64,000 nt of DNA from Metabacillus crassostreae (GCF_016908395.1 NZ_JAFBDU010000001.1:1-64000), one strand, 5' to 3'; positions 44,407-54,679 are shown, counted from the first letter of the stretch. Notes: a model not told the origin generated them from the letters alone. Made by a program: numbers and translations.

Positions 44407-45384
44407 TTATGAGTTTGGTATCCTTTTCGCTCCTAAATACCTTGCGTTCCAGTAGCTATTTGATAAGTCACTAATTGTTACACCTTTTGAAGAACTTGTA
44501 TGGATAAATTGACCGTTACCTAAGTAGATTCCAGCATGTGATGGGCCGGGTTTATATGTTTCAAAAAAGACTATATCACCTACTCCTACCTTTTGCACAT
44601 CTTTAGAATAATTCCAAATTTCGTTTACAGTTCGTGGTAGAAGGATATTTGCTTTCTCGTAAACATATTTGATAAAGCCGCTACAGTCAAAACCAGAAGG
44701 TGATGTACCACCCCAAACATAATTTGTTCCTATAAGAGATTTTGCTATTGAAGTGACTGATGATTTCACTTCTGTGGTTTGGATTGCTTTCACCTTAACA
44801 GATTTTAGTGTTTTTCCTTTTTTATTTCTGTTAGAAAGAAGATGGATTTGTGTTGGTGTATTTATTTTACCAGTCACATGTAAATTATTCTTCTCTTGGT
44901 ATTCTTTGACAGCCTTTAATGTTAATGGACCGAAAATCCCATCTATCTGGCCTTCATAATAATTTAACGTTTTCAATTGTTGTTGAAAGGGCTTAACTTC
45001 CTCACTTTGAATTCCGTATACTAGTTCTTTGGCGGATGAATTTAATGTAGTAAGTTTTGTTAAAGTTTCTTTTCCAACTATCCCATCGACTTTTAAGTGG
45101 TGTAAACGTTGAAATTGCTTAACAGCTTCTTCGGTCTGCTTCCCGTAAACTGCATCAATTGATCCTTTATAAAGAGTTAGGTTCGTCAATTTAGTTTGAA
45201 CATTCTCCACAATCTGGCCGATATGACCGTATCTAATAGTCTGTGATGTTTCAATTGATACATGTTTATGATCATTTTGCTCTACAGAAACCCCTGCTTT
45301 TACAAGTGAAGGTCCACTTAGCATTATTCCAGCAGCTACTGATGAAATAACAAATGCTTCTTTCGCCGAGCTTGCTATTGACAT
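44407..45384 (-). CDS. Secreted NlpC/P60 endopeptidase with two peptidoglycan-binding domains
   Basis: A 325-aa cell wall hydrolase. A hydrophobic export signal (about 8-30) is followed by two PG_binding_1 repeats (about 55-113 and 122-183, each with a Y-x-G-x-IDxxYG/FG core). The C-terminal catalytic domain has Cys234 (GFDCSGF) and His283 (SHAGIYLG). Predicted D,L-endopeptidase that cuts stem peptides, as LytE/CwlS-type enzymes do. The signal peptide lacks a strongly basic n-region. Confidence 0.87.
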   Translation of the reverse strand: MSIASSAKEAFVISSVAAGIMLSGPSLVKAGVSVEQNDHKHVSIETSQTIRYGHIGQIVENVQTKLTNLTLYKGSIDAVYGKQTEEAVKQFQRLHHLKVDGIVGKETLTKLTTLNSSAKELVYGIQSEEVKPFQQQLKTLNYYEGQIDGIFGPLTLKAVKEYQEKNNLHVTGKINTPTQIHLLSNRNKKGKTLKSVKVKAIQTTEVKSSVTSIAKSLIGTNYVWGGTSPSGFDCSGFIKYVYEKANILLPRTVNEIWNYSKDVQKVGVGDIVFFETYKPGPSHAGIYLGNGQFIHTSSSKGVTISDLSNSYWNARYLGAKRIPNS

Positions 45385-45572
45385 ACTTTGTCTCTCCTAA
45401 CATGAATAAAATATAAAACGATATCCCTAAAAAGATACTGTAAAAATGAAATATTATGACAAATTCATGTGTTTTCCATCAGATGTAGACAAGTTCAAAC
45501 CTATTGATAGCAAGTGAAGAAGTGGCTATGTTACAATATCATTACGGAAACAAATTTACGAGGAGTGACAAA

Positions 45573-46697
45573 ATGAAGATAAAATCAATAGAGCCTACTC
45601 CTAGTCCTAATACGATGAAAGTACTTTTATCAGAAGAGCTACCTTCTGGGAAGAGTAATAATTATAAAAAGGATCAGGCTAGCGATGCACCTACTGTAGT
45701 TAAAAAAATTCTTGAAGTGGAAGGTGTAAAAGGCGTTTATCATGTTGCTGATTTCCTTGCAGTTGAAAGAAATGCTAAATACGATTGGAAAGATATTTTG
45801 GCAGGGGTTCGTCAAGCTTTTGGTGAAGCTATAAATGAAGAATCAAATGAGAAATTAATAACTGATGATGCATTTGGTGAGGTGAAAGTATTCATCCAGA
45901 TGTTTAATAATATCCCTATGCAAGTTAAATTAACGGATGGGATGAAAGAGGAACGGTTTGGGCTGCAAGACCGATTTAAAGAAGCTGTTTTGAATGCACA
46001 GCAAACTGATGAAAATGTAGTGTTAGATCGAGAGTGGAAAGAGCAGGGTGTAAGATATGGTGATCTTGAGGATATCGGAAAAGAAGTTGTTGATGAAATA
46101 AACGCTGCTTATTCTGACGAGCGACTTCAAAAGCTGATAAATGAAACTAGTGTGGATAGAGACAAGACGAATAAACCAATGAGAAGTTCTTACAAAGTTA
46201 CTCTTGAAATGTTAAATGAAAGCGACTGGACAAAACGTTTTGCTCATTTAGATCAGATGAATCCTTCTGAAGAAGATCTTGAAGTTTTAGAAAAGGCGCT
46301 TGAAGATGAAAAAACATCTATTAGAAGGTTAGCAACTGTTTACTTAGGCATGATAGAAAAGTCAGATGTTCTTCCTTTGTTATATAAAGCTCTAAACGAT
46401 AAATCAGTAACAGTAAGAAGAACCGCAGGAGATTGTTTATCAGACATAGGAGATCCAGCGGCAATGCCAGCCATGATTGAAGCATTAAAAGATAAAAATA
46501 AACTTGTTAGATGGAGAGCGGCTATGTTCTTATTTGAAGTAGGCGACGAACAGGCTCTCCCTTCATTAAAAGCAGCAGAAAATGACCCGGAATTTGAGGT
46601 TAGTATGCAAATTAAAATGGCAATTGAACGTATTGAAGGTGGAGAGGAAGCAAAAGGATCTGTTTGGAAGCAAATGACAGAAGCGAGAAAAGGATAA
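45573..46697 (+). CDS. ypgR: YpgR, NfuN-like domain plus HEAT repeats
   Basis: A 374-aa protein with an N-terminal Nfu-type domain (about 1-90, PTPSPNTMKVLLSEELPSGKS) and a C-terminal run of HEAT-like repeats (about 215-350, with LPLLYKALNDKSVTVRRTAGDCLSDIGDP and similar). It lacks the CxxC of Fe-S scaffold NifU domains. Some entries call this a conserved virulence factor; the role is unclear. The start ATG 45573 follows GAGGAG, not the upstream frame. Confidence 0.85.
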   Translation: MKIKSIEPTPSPNTMKVLLSEELPSGKSNNYKKDQASDAPTVVKKILEVEGVKGVYHVADFLAVERNAKYDWKDILAGVRQAFGEAINEESNEKLITDDAFGEVKVFIQMFNNIPMQVKLTDGMKEERFGLQDRFKEAVLNAQQTDENVVLDREWKEQGVRYGDLEDIGKEVVDEINAAYSDERLQKLINETSVDRDKTNKPMRSSYKVTLEMLNESDWTKRFAHLDQMNPSEEDLEVLEKALEDEKTSIRRLATVYLGMIEKSDVLPLLYKALNDKSVTVRRTAGDCLSDIGDPAAMPAMIEALKDKNKLVRWRAAMFLFEVGDEQALPSLKAAENDPEFEVSMQIKMAIERIEGGEEAKGSVWKQMTEARKG

Positions 46698-46710
46698 GCA
46701 TAAATTCATT

Positions 46711-46748
46711 AAAGCAGTCAACATATATCGACTGCTTTTTATTTTTTT
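46711..46748 (+). terminator. Terminator of ypgR
   Basis: A perfect AAAGCAGTC/GACTGCTTT stem with a 10-base loop, followed by TTATTTTTTT. Confidence 0.85.
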
Positions 46749-46768
46749 TATAAATTGTTTGAATATTG

Positions 46769-46797
46769 TTGCAAAACTAGCAAATTCACACTATAGT
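46769..46797 (+). promoter_or_regulatory. Sigma-A promoter of ilvD
   Basis: TTGCAA (46769-46774), a 17-base spacer and TATAGT (46792-46797). The leader is only about 26 bases, which excludes a T-box in this position. Confidence 0.65.
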
Positions 46798-46829
46798 ATT
46801 TAACAATAATAAATTTTGGAGGTTCAACC

Positions 46830-48536
46830 ATGACCAAGGATTATAGAAGTGAAAGCAAAGTATTTGAAGGTGCATTAAGAGCACCTAACCGTGCAATGTT
46901 ACGTGCAGTTGGTTTTAGTGATGAAGATTTTAAGAAACCACTTATTGGGATTGCGAGTACATGGAGTGAAGTAACTCCTTGTAATATTCATATAGACAAG
47001 CTTGCAGTTCAGTCGAAAAAAGGTGCAAATGAAGCTGGCGGAAAAGGAGTGATCTTCAATACAATTACTGTATCAGACGGAATATCAATGGGTACAGCAG
47101 GTATGAGGTATTCTTTACCAAGTCGTGAAGTTATTGCAGATTCAATTGAAACCGTTGTTGGTGGAGAGAGCTTAGATGCAGTAGTTGCAATTGGTGGCTG
47201 TGATAAAAATATGCCTGGTTGTTTAATTGCTTTATCTCGAATGAACTTACCATCTGTATTTGTTTATGGTGGTTCGATCAAGCCTGGAAATCTTAATGGT
47301 AAGGACATTGATATAGTGTCAGTTTTTGAAGGTGTAGGACAATATAATGCAGGGAAAATTGATAAAGAAGAACTAAATAAGATTGAGTGTCACGCATGTC
47401 CAGGTGCAGGTTCTTGTGGAGGAATGTACACAGCTAATACAATGGCATCTGCAATTGAAGCTATGGGTATGAGCTTACCAGGAAGTTCTTCAAATCCTGC
47501 TGAATCAGAAGAAAAATATCAAGATTGCTTTGATGCAGGTGATGCGGTTTATAATCTTGTTACAAAAGGTATTAAGCCTAAAGATATTATGACAAAAGAA
47601 GCATTTGAAAATGCAATTACCGTTGTGTATGCTCTAGGTGGATCAACAAACGCAGTATTGCATTTATTAGCAATTGCTCATGCTGTTGATGTAGACCTAA
47701 CTATTGACGACTTTGATCGTATTCAAAGACGTGTGCCGCATTTAGCTGATCTTAAACCAAGTGGTAAATACGTTATGAACGATTTACATCAAGTTGGTGG
47801 TGTTTCAGCAGTTATGAAGTATCTACTACAAGAAGGTTTACTACATGGAGATTGTTTAACTGTTACAGGTAAAACAATTGCTGAAAATCTTGCGGAGTCA
47901 CCTGATTTAAAAGAAGGACAAAAAGTAATCTATCCTATTTCGGAAGCAAAACGTAAGGATGGTCCACTTGTTATTCTTCGTGGAAACTTAGCACCAGAGG
48001 GAGCTGTTCTTAAAGTCTCAGGATTAAAGGTATCTAAATTGACCGGACCAGCAAAGGTATTCGATACAGAAGACGAGGCATCAGATGCAGTTGTTTCTGG
48101 CGAGATTAAAGCTGGTGATGTATTAATTATTCGTTATGAAGGGCCTAAAGGTGGACCAGGGATGCCTGAGATGCTTTCAATTTCAGCAATCTTAGTTGGT
48201 AAAGGACTTGGTGAGAGTGTTGCTTTACTTACTGACGGACGTTTCTCAGGTGGCTCTCATGGACTTGTCGTAGGTCATATTTCTCCAGAAGCACAAGTTG
48301 GTGGACCGCTAGCATTTGTTGAAAATGGAGATATTGTAACAGTTGATAGTGAGGCAAGAGTGCTTACAGTTGAATTAACTGAGGCTGAAATTGCTGAAAG
48401 AAAGAAAAATTGGAAAGCTCCTAAGCTTGTAGCAAGAGGTGTTCTTGCAAAATATGCCCGTAATGTTTCAAGTGCATCTAAAGGGGCAGTTACAGATTTA
48501 TTTGATGAAGAAAAAGAAATTATCGAAGTTAAATAA
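46830..48536 (+). CDS. ilvD: Dihydroxy-acid dehydratase IlvD
   Basis: A 568-aa Fe-S enzyme that dehydrates 2,3-dihydroxy acids in valine, isoleucine, leucine and pantothenate synthesis. Signatures are [10 protein letters not shown] (Fe-S Cys), [16 protein letters not shown] and [21 protein letters not shown]. Full length. The start follows TTGGAGG. It is monocistronic with its own promoter and terminator, and next to brxA as in B. subtilis. Confidence 0.97.
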   Translation: MTKDYRSESKVFEGALRAPNRAMLRAVGFSDEDFKKPLIGIASTWSEVTPCNIHIDKLAVQSKKGANEAGGKGVIFNTITVSDGISMGTAGMRYSLPSREVIADSIETVVGGESLDAVVAIGGCDKNMPGCLIALSRMNLPSVFVYGGSIKPGNLNGKDIDIVSVFEGVGQYNAGKIDKEELNKIECHACPGAGSCGGMYTANTMASAIEAMGMSLPGSSSNPAESEEKYQDCFDAGDAVYNLVTKGIKPKDIMTKEAFENAITVVYALGGSTNAVLHLLAIAHAVDVDLTIDDFDRIQRRVPHLADLKPSGKYVMNDLHQVGGVSAVMKYLLQEGLLHGDCLTVTGKTIAENLAESPDLKEGQKVIYPISEAKRKDGPLVILRGNLAPEGAVLKVSGLKVSKLTGPAKVFDTEDEASDAVVSGEIKAGDVLIIRYEGPKGGPGMPEMLSISAILVGKGLGESVALLTDGRFSGGSHGLVVGHISPEAQVGGPLAFVENGDIVTVDSEARVLTVELTEAEIAERKKNWKAPKLVARGVLAKYARNVSSASKGAVTDLFDEEKEIIEVK

Positions 48537-48668
48537 AGGCTCTTTTCTAAAAGGTTTTTACCTTTAGACGTCATTGCCACTAGATTTTATACAGAGTTAT
48601 TTCCATCATGATTTTAAAAAAGACAATGATTATGAAAACAGCATAAATAAAAGCTAAACAGTTAGATG

Positions 48669-48710
48669 ATAACCAAAAGTGAAAAGCAATTCCTCACTTT
48701 TGGTTATTTT
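48669..48710 (+). terminator. Terminator of ilvD
   Basis: A perfect 14-bp stem ATAACCAAAAGTGA/TCACTTTTGGTTAT, about 130 bases after the stop, with a moderately T-rich tail. Confidence 0.7.
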
Positions 48711-48779
48711 GCTTTATTTGCAGAAAAAGTTTCCCTATAGTATTCTTTAACTACATGTAAATAGTCAGGAGGGATTTCT

Positions 48780-49214
48780 ATGTCAATGGCATATGAAGAA
48801 TATATGAAACAAATTGTTAAACCGATGAGAGCAGAACTTACAAATGCTGGGTTTGAAGAGCTGACAACCGAATCAGAAGTTGACGAGTTAATGAAGGATT
48901 CAAAAGAAACTACTTTTATTGTAGTTAACTCTGTTTGCGGATGTGCCGCAGGTTTAGCAAGACCTGCAGCAACTCAAGCTGCATTAAATGCAGAGAAAAA
49001 ACCTGGAAAATTAGTAACTGTGTTTGCTGGTCAAGATAAAGAGGCAACAAGTAGAATGCGTGAGTACTTTGAAGGATATGAACCATCATCACCATCAATG
49101 GCATTAATGAAAAATGGTGAAGTTGTTCACTTTATTCCAAGACATGATATTGAAGGGAATTCAATTGAAAATATTATGGAAAACCTTCAAAATGCTTTTG
49201 ATAAACACTGTTAA
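48780..49214 (+). CDS. brxA: Bacilliredoxin BrxA (YphP)
   Basis: A 144-aa thioredoxin-fold protein of the UPF0403 family with the CGC motif (C53, C55 in NSVCGCAAG). It removes bacillithiol from mixed disulfides on proteins. PSSPSMALMKNGEVVHFIPRH is the family signature. This implies that the organism makes bacillithiol. The start is MSMAYEEYM behind GGAGGG. Confidence 0.94.
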   Translation: MSMAYEEYMKQIVKPMRAELTNAGFEELTTESEVDELMKDSKETTFIVVNSVCGCAAGLARPAATQAALNAEKKPGKLVTVFAGQDKEATSRMREYFEGYEPSSPSMALMKNGEVVHFIPRHDIEGNSIENIMENLQNAFDKHC

Positions 49215-49241
49215 AAAGGATGCAACTGCATCCTTTTTTTG
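49214..49241 (+). terminator. Terminator of brxA
   Basis: A near-perfect palindrome AAAAAGGATGCA/TGCATCCTTTTT followed by more Ts, beginning at the stop codon. Confidence 0.88.
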
Positions 49242-49345
49242 ATTCTGTATAGGTTATTGTTGTGTAAGACTGGATTGCTAACGAGAAAACATTGAGTAAT
49301 CTCTATTTATAAGACATATAAAAAAGTAGAAAGAAGTGCAATTTT

Positions 49346-50125
49346 ATGATAGTAACTACATCGAGTAGACCTGATAATCAACTGATACAAACAGCAAAAG
49401 AAGCTGCAATTTATCTAAATAGCACTTTTATTATGAGAAATAAACAAGCTATAGAGGGTATGAAGACTTCTTTAAATGAAAATATATTGGTGTTTGGAAA
49501 AAATAGAATAGAGCTTCATGTTGTGGAAAATAAAGCTCCTTTGTTCTTTCATCCAAATTCAGCAATGTTTAGGCTAAAAAGACTAATAAGAGGTGAATCT
49601 GATACTTTTTTAGATGCATGTCAATTAAAAAGTGGTGATTCTTTTTTAGATTGTACGTTAGGACTTGCTTCAGATAGTATTATTGCCAGTTATCGAATTG
49701 GTGAAGAAGGTTATATACAAGGAATTGAAGCTAGTAAAAATATAGCTTATATTGTTAAAACGGGGTTAACAAGCTGGAATACCGATTTAACTGAACTTAA
49801 TGAAGCTATGAAGCGTATCAGAGTCATATCAACAGATCATTTAACCTATCTCAAAACGTGTGATGATAAATCTTTTGATATTGTATATTTTGATCCAATG
49901 TTTGAGGAATCAATTGAAGAGTCAGTTGGGTTATCACCATTAAAAAGTGTTGCTGTTTATAAAGAGTTAGGTAATGAAGCGATAGAAGAAGCTAAAAGAG
50001 TTGCAAAGAAAAGAGTCGTACTAAAGGATCATTGGAAGAGTTCTCGCTTTGGTGAGCATGGATTTTCAGTAACTATTAGAAAGTCAGCTAAATTTCATTA
50101 TGGAGTTATAGAAATAAGGGAATAG
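49346..50125 (+). CDS. ypiP: Class I SAM-dependent methyltransferase YpiP
   Basis: A 259-aa protein with the SAM motif SFLDCTLGLASDS (D/E-x-T-xG-L-x-S variant), a second motif YIQGIEASK and the catalytic-type VYFDPMF. YpiP-like proteins are small methyltransferases of unknown target; RNA is possible but unproven. The ribosome site (AAGAAGTG) is weak. Confidence 0.85.
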   Translation: MIVTTSSRPDNQLIQTAKEAAIYLNSTFIMRNKQAIEGMKTSLNENILVFGKNRIELHVVENKAPLFFHPNSAMFRLKRLIRGESDTFLDACQLKSGDSFLDCTLGLASDSIIASYRIGEEGYIQGIEASKNIAYIVKTGLTSWNTDLTELNEAMKRIRVISTDHLTYLKTCDDKSFDIVYFDPMFEESIEESVGLSPLKSVAVYKELGNEAIEEAKRVAKKRVVLKDHWKSSRFGEHGFSVTIRKSAKFHYGVIEIRE

Positions 50126-50156
50126 CAAATGATAACAATATGGAGGTGTTATCATA

Positions 50157-50288
50157 ATGTCTAAAATAAAGAAAGATCCATCTAGAGTAGGATTGGGTTC
50201 TCCTAATGTTGAAGGACAAGGTACTACAACTAGCGAAACAAAAGGAAAAAAAGTTGATTCTGCTAGAAAGAAAACAAAACAAATGTAA
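50157..50288 (+). CDS. YuzL family small protein (43 aa)
   Basis: MSKIKKDPSRVGLGSPNVEG then a Thr/Lys-rich tail. The (K/R)KDPS(K/R)xG start is typical of the YuzL family of small basic Bacillus proteins. GGAGGTG lies 8 bases before the ATG, and a terminator follows. Function unknown, possibly spore-associated. Confidence 0.75.
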   Translation: MSKIKKDPSRVGLGSPNVEGQGTTTSETKGKKVDSARKKTKQM

Positions 50289-50289
50289 T

Positions 50290-50322
50290 AAATGGGATCT
50301 TATAGATCCCATTTATTTTTTT
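50290..50322. terminator. Bidirectional terminator, YuzL gene and 25-aa gene
   Basis: A stem AAATGGGATCT/AGATCCCATTT with a 3-base loop and T7 on the plus side. The left flank is A-rich for leftward transcripts. Confidence 0.85.
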
Positions 50323-50327
50323 ATGTA

Positions 50328-50405
50328 TCAATCAGTGATTTCAAGATAGATGAAATATGCGAGTGTTACAAAACAACCAATAAAAAATACAGTATCGTAG
50401 CCCAT
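50328..50405 (-). CDS. Membrane microprotein (25 aa)
   Basis: ATG 50405 follows GGAGGGG by 7 bases and encodes MGYDTVFFIGCFVTLAYFIY plus five polar residues. It is one hydrophobic helix with a short acidic end. The strong ribosome site and the shared terminator make a real gene likely. Not recognised. Confidence 0.55.
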   Translation of the reverse strand: MGYDTVFFIGCFVTLAYFIYLEITD

Positions 50406-50713
50406 GTTATTACCCCTCCTAGAACTTATCAGTAACTAAAATATATGTACTCTTATTTTAAACGTTTTTACTGGCTATTAAAAGGGCTTTCGTTTTTTAT
50501 TTGTAGCTCTTGTCTGAAAGTTGGTTGGCAAATGACTCCTTTTCGTCTGATAAGGTCTAAAGATGTATTCATTAAATATATATTGCTAAGCTTTTCAGTA
50601 CTCATTTAAGTTATTTACTTTACTAGGCAATTGTAACAATTTTGTTATACAATTTCTCATTTCTATATGTTAGAATATTAATAAATTAGTATTGTTTGGA
50701 AGGAAGTAATCCT

Positions 50714-51322
50714 ATGAATAAATGGATGAAAAAATCCCTTGTTATTCTATTTTCGATCGCAACCTTTGGACTTGTCACACCACCAGCATCACTTGCGGTA
50801 GAAGATAAGCCTTCTGAAGATAACCTTTCAAAAGCTACGTTTTCTAATGGAGAAATTGATAACGCTTTATCCGCTGAGTTACAAAAGTTTGATGATGATC
50901 AATTCTCACTTACTAAAGAGCAGTTTTTGACAAATATTATTTCTGAGGCAGAGCAAAAATCATTTCTTAAATTTGGAGATAAAATCTCTGTTGTGATTGA
51001 AGATGAATTTAAACAAGTTATTTTCCCGAAAATGGAAGAAGTTATTACGTATTATTTAAATGTAGAAGCAGACGAACAATTTGAACAATTAGCGATCTCA
51101 AAGCCTTCAGCTGGTAAAGGTGAGAAAATTTTTCATATTTACAATGTTGAAACAGGACAGGATGTTTTAAGATTTCATGTGCGTCGAGAAAATAAACCAT
51201 TAGAGGGTTACTGGTTTAACTTCCATTATCATACGTATCATGACTCATTTCAGTCTCATAAAGATTTAGGTAGTATATACTGGAATAAAAATACACCACC
51301 AAATTGGCAGTCTGTTCATTAG
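50714..51322 (+). CDS. ypjP: YpjP family exported protein
   Basis: A 202-aa protein with an N-terminal export signal (MNKWMKKSLVILFSIATFGL) and the YpjP C-terminal signature GYWFNFHYHTYHDSFQSHKD, ending PPNWQSVH. Role unknown. The start ATG 50714 follows GGAAGGAAG. Upstream of the thyA-dfrA pair, as in B. subtilis. The ~300 bases after it (51323-51619) show no gene. Confidence 0.85.
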   Translation: MNKWMKKSLVILFSIATFGLVTPPASLAVEDKPSEDNLSKATFSNGEIDNALSAELQKFDDDQFSLTKEQFLTNIISEAEQKSFLKFGDKISVVIEDEFKQVIFPKMEEVITYYLNVEADEQFEQLAISKPSAGKGEKIFHIYNVETGQDVLRFHVRRENKPLEGYWFNFHYHTYHDSFQSHKDLGSIYWNKNTPPNWQSVH

Positions 51323-51619
51323 TATTTGTATTTACTAGAGTACAGTTTATTGGTTAAAAATATCTTTATTACAAAAATCCATAATCTTAGGTTAGTTATT
51401 TTCCTTTATAAATTAGTGTAGTTGTCCAACTAATTTAGATAAAGAGAGAGTAGCTGACCTTTTTTTGTGTAAGATTGACTATCAATAGAAAAAATTAATA
51501 TATTCCAATATTTGTAGTTGTCTAGATGGTTTTTACTAGATATGTTATGATTGATATTACTAGATTTCTTACGACTAATAACTTACGACTATTCCTTTAG
51601 ACAACGAGGGGATGACACC

Positions 51620-52363
51620 ATGAGAAGGACTCTTTTTTTTCTAATTATTTTGGGCTTGTGTGTATCCTTTTATCATTTAGCAATAGCATTTCCAAAAGGG
51701 ATACCGTTATCAGACTACGAATTTAGGGATGCTGAACTTTCTTTATCTAAACCTATATTAAATGAACTAGTTTTCTTGCCAACAGGTTCATTTGAAGAAA
51801 AAGATGCGATAAAGATGATTAAAAACCTTGAAAAAGTAGATGGAAATATTTTATATCTTGCAGCGAAGCAAAGTATACAAATTAAACTATTTACTGGATC
51901 ACTAACTAATCAACCTGGACTTAGCAGCTTAAAAACTAGTAAGCCAAGAGGTTACAATGAAACTGATTCATATTGGGACAAAGTTCCTGGAATGAGTGAC
52001 AATAGAGTGGTATATGCGAAAATCGGGCATAGTGAATTTGGGAATGGTCATGGTTCGGTATCATTAGAGTTACATGAATTTGCCCATGCTATTGATCGTC
52101 ATGTTTTTCATTATATTCGATTAGATCCTGTGTTTATTAATATATGGAAGCAAGAGGTAAAATGGTTATTTCCTTTTAGAGATTATTTTATAAAGTTTCC
52201 CGAAGAATATTTTGCTGAAACGTTTGCAATGTATTACCATAATGATGAAACACATGATTTCTTAAAACAAGAAGCACCCTTAACGTATAAATATATACAA
52301 TCGTTAGAAAAAGTTGCAGCAGACCAAGTTAATAATAGTTATTATGGGCAAGCAGATTACTAG
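51620..52363 (+). CDS. Secreted lethal-factor-type zinc metalloprotease (ATLF/PPEP-like)
   Basis: A 247-aa protein with an export signal or anchor (about 1-23, [21 protein letters not shown]). The catalytic domain carries HEFAH (152-156) and a downstream Glu helix, [10 protein letters not shown] (E200), the layout of the anthrax lethal factor peptidase domain and Pro-Pro endopeptidases. No receptor-binding or other toxin domain is present. The start ATG 51620 follows GAGGGG. It lies just upstream of thyA. Confidence 0.82.
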   Translation: MRRTLFFLIILGLCVSFYHLAIAFPKGIPLSDYEFRDAELSLSKPILNELVFLPTGSFEEKDAIKMIKNLEKVDGNILYLAAKQSIQIKLFTGSLTNQPGLSSLKTSKPRGYNETDSYWDKVPGMSDNRVVYAKIGHSEFGNGHGSVSLELHEFAHAIDRHVFHYIRLDPVFINIWKQEVKWLFPFRDYFIKFPEEYFAETFAMYYHNDETHDFLKQEAPLTYKYIQSLEKVAADQVNNSYYGQADY

Positions 52364-52407
52364 ATGTTAAAATACATGGAGTACTAAATAAGGAAGTGTT
52401 AGAAACT

Positions 52408-53202
52408 ATGAAGCAATACTTAGAATTATGTAAGCATGTACTTGATAACGGAGTCAAAAAGGAAGATCGAACAGGTACTGGTACTATAAGTTCTTTCGGC
52501 TACCAAATGAGATTTAACCTTCAAGATGGGTTTCCATTAATGACTACTAAAAAGCTCCATACAAAATCAATTATTCATGAACTACTATGGTTTCTTAAAG
52601 GTGATACTAATATTAAGTATCTACAAGAAAATGGCGTGCGAATCTGGAATGAGTGGGCAGATGAGAATGGTGAACTAGGTCCTGTATATGGTCATCAATG
52701 GAGATCTTGGCCTACAAGTGATGGGAAAACAATTGATCAAATATCAAATGTTGTAAATCAAATTAAAAACAATCCAGACTCAAGAAGATTAATTGTGTCT
52801 GCCTGGAATGTTTCTGAGGTTGATCATATGGCTCTTCCTCCATGTCATTGTCTTTTTCAGTTTTATGTTGCGGAGGGAAAACTATCACTACAGCTTTATC
52901 AGCGTTCTGCAGACGTGTTTTTAGGGGTACCATTTAATATTGCTTCGTATGCATTATTAGTTCATATGATGGCTCAAGCAACAAACCTTGAGGTAGGCGA
53001 ATTTGTTCATACATTTGGTGATGTTCATATTTATACGAACCACCTTGATCAAATACATGAACAATTAAAAAGAGAACCACATACTTTGCCTACATTAAAA
53101 ATTAATAAACAAGTTAACTCTTTATTTGATTTTACTTTTGATGACTTTACATTTGAAAATTATCATCCACATCCACATATAAAAGGAGCTGTTAGTGTTT
53201 GA
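52408..53202 (+). CDS. thyA: Thymidylate synthase (ThyA family; ThyB of B. subtilis)
   Basis: A 264-aa folate-dependent thymidylate synthase with the catalytic Cys in [28 protein letters not shown] and [10 protein letters not shown]. It converts dUMP to dTMP and yields dihydrofolate, which the next gene product recycles. The start [11 protein letters not shown] at 52408 matches the family. It overlaps dfrA by 4 bases. Confidence 0.95.
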   Translation: MKQYLELCKHVLDNGVKKEDRTGTGTISSFGYQMRFNLQDGFPLMTTKKLHTKSIIHELLWFLKGDTNIKYLQENGVRIWNEWADENGELGPVYGHQWRSWPTSDGKTIDQISNVVNQIKNNPDSRRLIVSAWNVSEVDHMALPPCHCLFQFYVAEGKLSLQLYQRSADVFLGVPFNIASYALLVHMMAQATNLEVGEFVHTFGDVHIYTNHLDQIHEQLKREPHTLPTLKINKQVNSLFDFTFDDFTFENYHPHPHIKGAVSV

Positions 53203-53690
53203 TTTCCCTAATTGTTGCAATGGATGAAAATCGGTTAATTGGTAAAGACAATCAATTACCTTGGCATTTACCTCAAGATTTAGCTTATTTTAAGCGAATG
53301 ACAATGAATCATAAGATTGTAATGGGGCGTAAAACATATGAATCCATCGGAAGACCTTTACCAGGAAGAGAGAATATTATTTTAACAAGGGATCACTCTT
53401 ATAAAATGGATGGCTGCAAAGTTTTACACTCAATAGAAGAAATTCTTGAGCTATCAAAGAATACAGATGAAAACATCTTTGTTATTGGAGGAGCCGAGAT
53501 ATTTAAAGAAATCTTACCGTACTCTGATAGACTGTATATGACACATATTCATCATAATTTTGAAGGAGATACATTTTTCCCACAGCTAAAGGAAACGGAC
53601 TGGGAAACTCTTTCAGTAGAGGCAGGCATAAAGGATATAAAAAATCCATATGAATTTGATTTTGTTATATATCAAAAAATTAACAAATAA
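53199..53690 (+). CDS. dfrA: Dihydrofolate reductase DfrA
   Basis: A 163-aa DHFR with the N-terminal [21 protein letters not shown], the NADPH-binding [16 protein letters not shown] and FVIGGAEIF. It starts with TTG 53199 overlapping the thyA stop, so the pair is translationally coupled. Trimethoprim target. Confidence 0.96.
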   Translation: MISLIVAMDENRLIGKDNQLPWHLPQDLAYFKRMTMNHKIVMGRKTYESIGRPLPGRENIILTRDHSYKMDGCKVLHSIEEILELSKNTDENIFVIGGAEIFKEILPYSDRLYMTHIHHNFEGDTFFPQLKETDWETLSVEAGIKDIKNPYEFDFVIYQKINK

Positions 53691-53710
53691 TATAGAGCTA
53701 TAAATAATAG

Positions 53711-53757
53711 CAAAAAGAGGTAACAATGATTAAACTCATGTGTTACCTCTTTTTGTT
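53711..53757 (+). terminator. Terminator of thyA-dfrA
   Basis: A perfect 15-bp stem CAAAAAGAGGTAACA/TGTTACCTCTTTTTG. Confidence 0.85.
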
Positions 53758-53824
53758 GCTTTATTTAATATATACTTCGTAAGTTCCTTGTAAAAAATCC
53801 CTTATTAATTAACCTGCTAGTTTA

Positions 53825-54472
53825 CTATTTTATCGGAAGAAGATATAGAATTACAGCAAAAAAATGGAGGATTGTACCTGCTAGTACGAATAGATGCCAT
53901 ACTGCATGATGATATTTAAAAGCGCGCCAAACATAAAATACAGCTCCGATTGTGTATAAAACACCACCAATTACAAGAAGCACAACTCCATTTACAGCAA
54001 CGTTTGTAACAATTGGTCCCCAGGCAAAAACAATTAACCATCCCATAACAACATACATAACTGTGGAGAAAAAGAGGTATTTTTTAACGAAAAAAGATTT
54101 AAATACCGTACCACCAATTGCTAATCCCCACACTATACCAAATAAAGTCCAACCAAGCCACCCCTTTACAGCTATAAACAAAAAGGGCGTATAAGTACCA
54201 GCAATAAAGAAATAGATTGCTGAGTGATCTAATATTTCAAAAACATCCTTTGCTTTTCCTGCTGGGAAGCTATGGACTAGTGTTGAAGATGTATATAGTA
54301 ACACCATTGTTACCCCAAATAAGGTAAAGCTTACAACATGCCAAGGTGTACCATATAAAGATGAAAAAACGATCAAAAGGACTAATCCAGCTATGCTTAA
54401 TAGTCCGCCAATACCATGTGTTATTGAATTTGCTATCTCTTCACCCTTAGAAAATGTGTGTGTATTAGCCAT
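53825..54472 (-). CDS. yplQ: Hemolysin III/YplQ family membrane protein
   Basis: A 215-aa seven-helix membrane protein of the PAQR-like hemolysin III family. Putative metal ligands are in ITHGIGGLLS, STLVHSFP, LDHSAIYFFIAGTYTP and KYHHAVWHLFVLAGTILHF. Probably linked to lipid or ceramide-type hydrolase chemistry or membrane homeostasis; not a proven hemolysin here. The start follows AAAGGAG. Confidence 0.9.
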   Translation of the reverse strand: MANTHTFSKGEEIANSITHGIGGLLSIAGLVLLIVFSSLYGTPWHVVSFTLFGVTMVLLYTSSTLVHSFPAGKAKDVFEILDHSAIYFFIAGTYTPFLFIAVKGWLGWTLFGIVWGLAIGGTVFKSFFVKKYLFFSTVMYVVMGWLIVFAWGPIVTNVAVNGVVLLVIGGVLYTIGAVFYVWRAFKYHHAVWHLFVLAGTILHFFAVILYLLPIK

Positions 54473-54574
54473 TTATTTCTCCTTTCAAAAAGCAATCTCT
54501 AAAACTATTATTTGAATTTATTAGTGGAACATTAAATGTATAGATTTTAGAATCTTTTATATTATACCATCAAT

Positions 54575-54655
54575 TTTGAGCTAATGATAACTTATAGACA
54601 GCTTTCTTCCAAATCTCAGATTTTGATTAGGAGATTATAAATTAAGGAAGAAAGC
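54575..54655. repeat. Partial repeat match followed by a long hairpin
   Basis: TTTGAGCTAATGATAA (54575-54590) is identical to the leader of repeat copy A (7767-7782). It is followed by an outer stem GCTTTCTTCC/GGAAGAAAGC (54601-54610 with 54646-54655) and an inner ATCTC/GAGAT pair. It lies between yplQ and the next leftward gene. No T-run on either side, so not a standard terminator. Confidence 0.5.
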
Positions 54656-54679
54656 AATCAATTTAAATAATAATCATTT

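Noticed and set aside
48275..48580. 101-codon minus-strand ORF
   Set aside because: Antisense to the 3' end of ilvD; no ribosome site and Ser-rich shadow composition.
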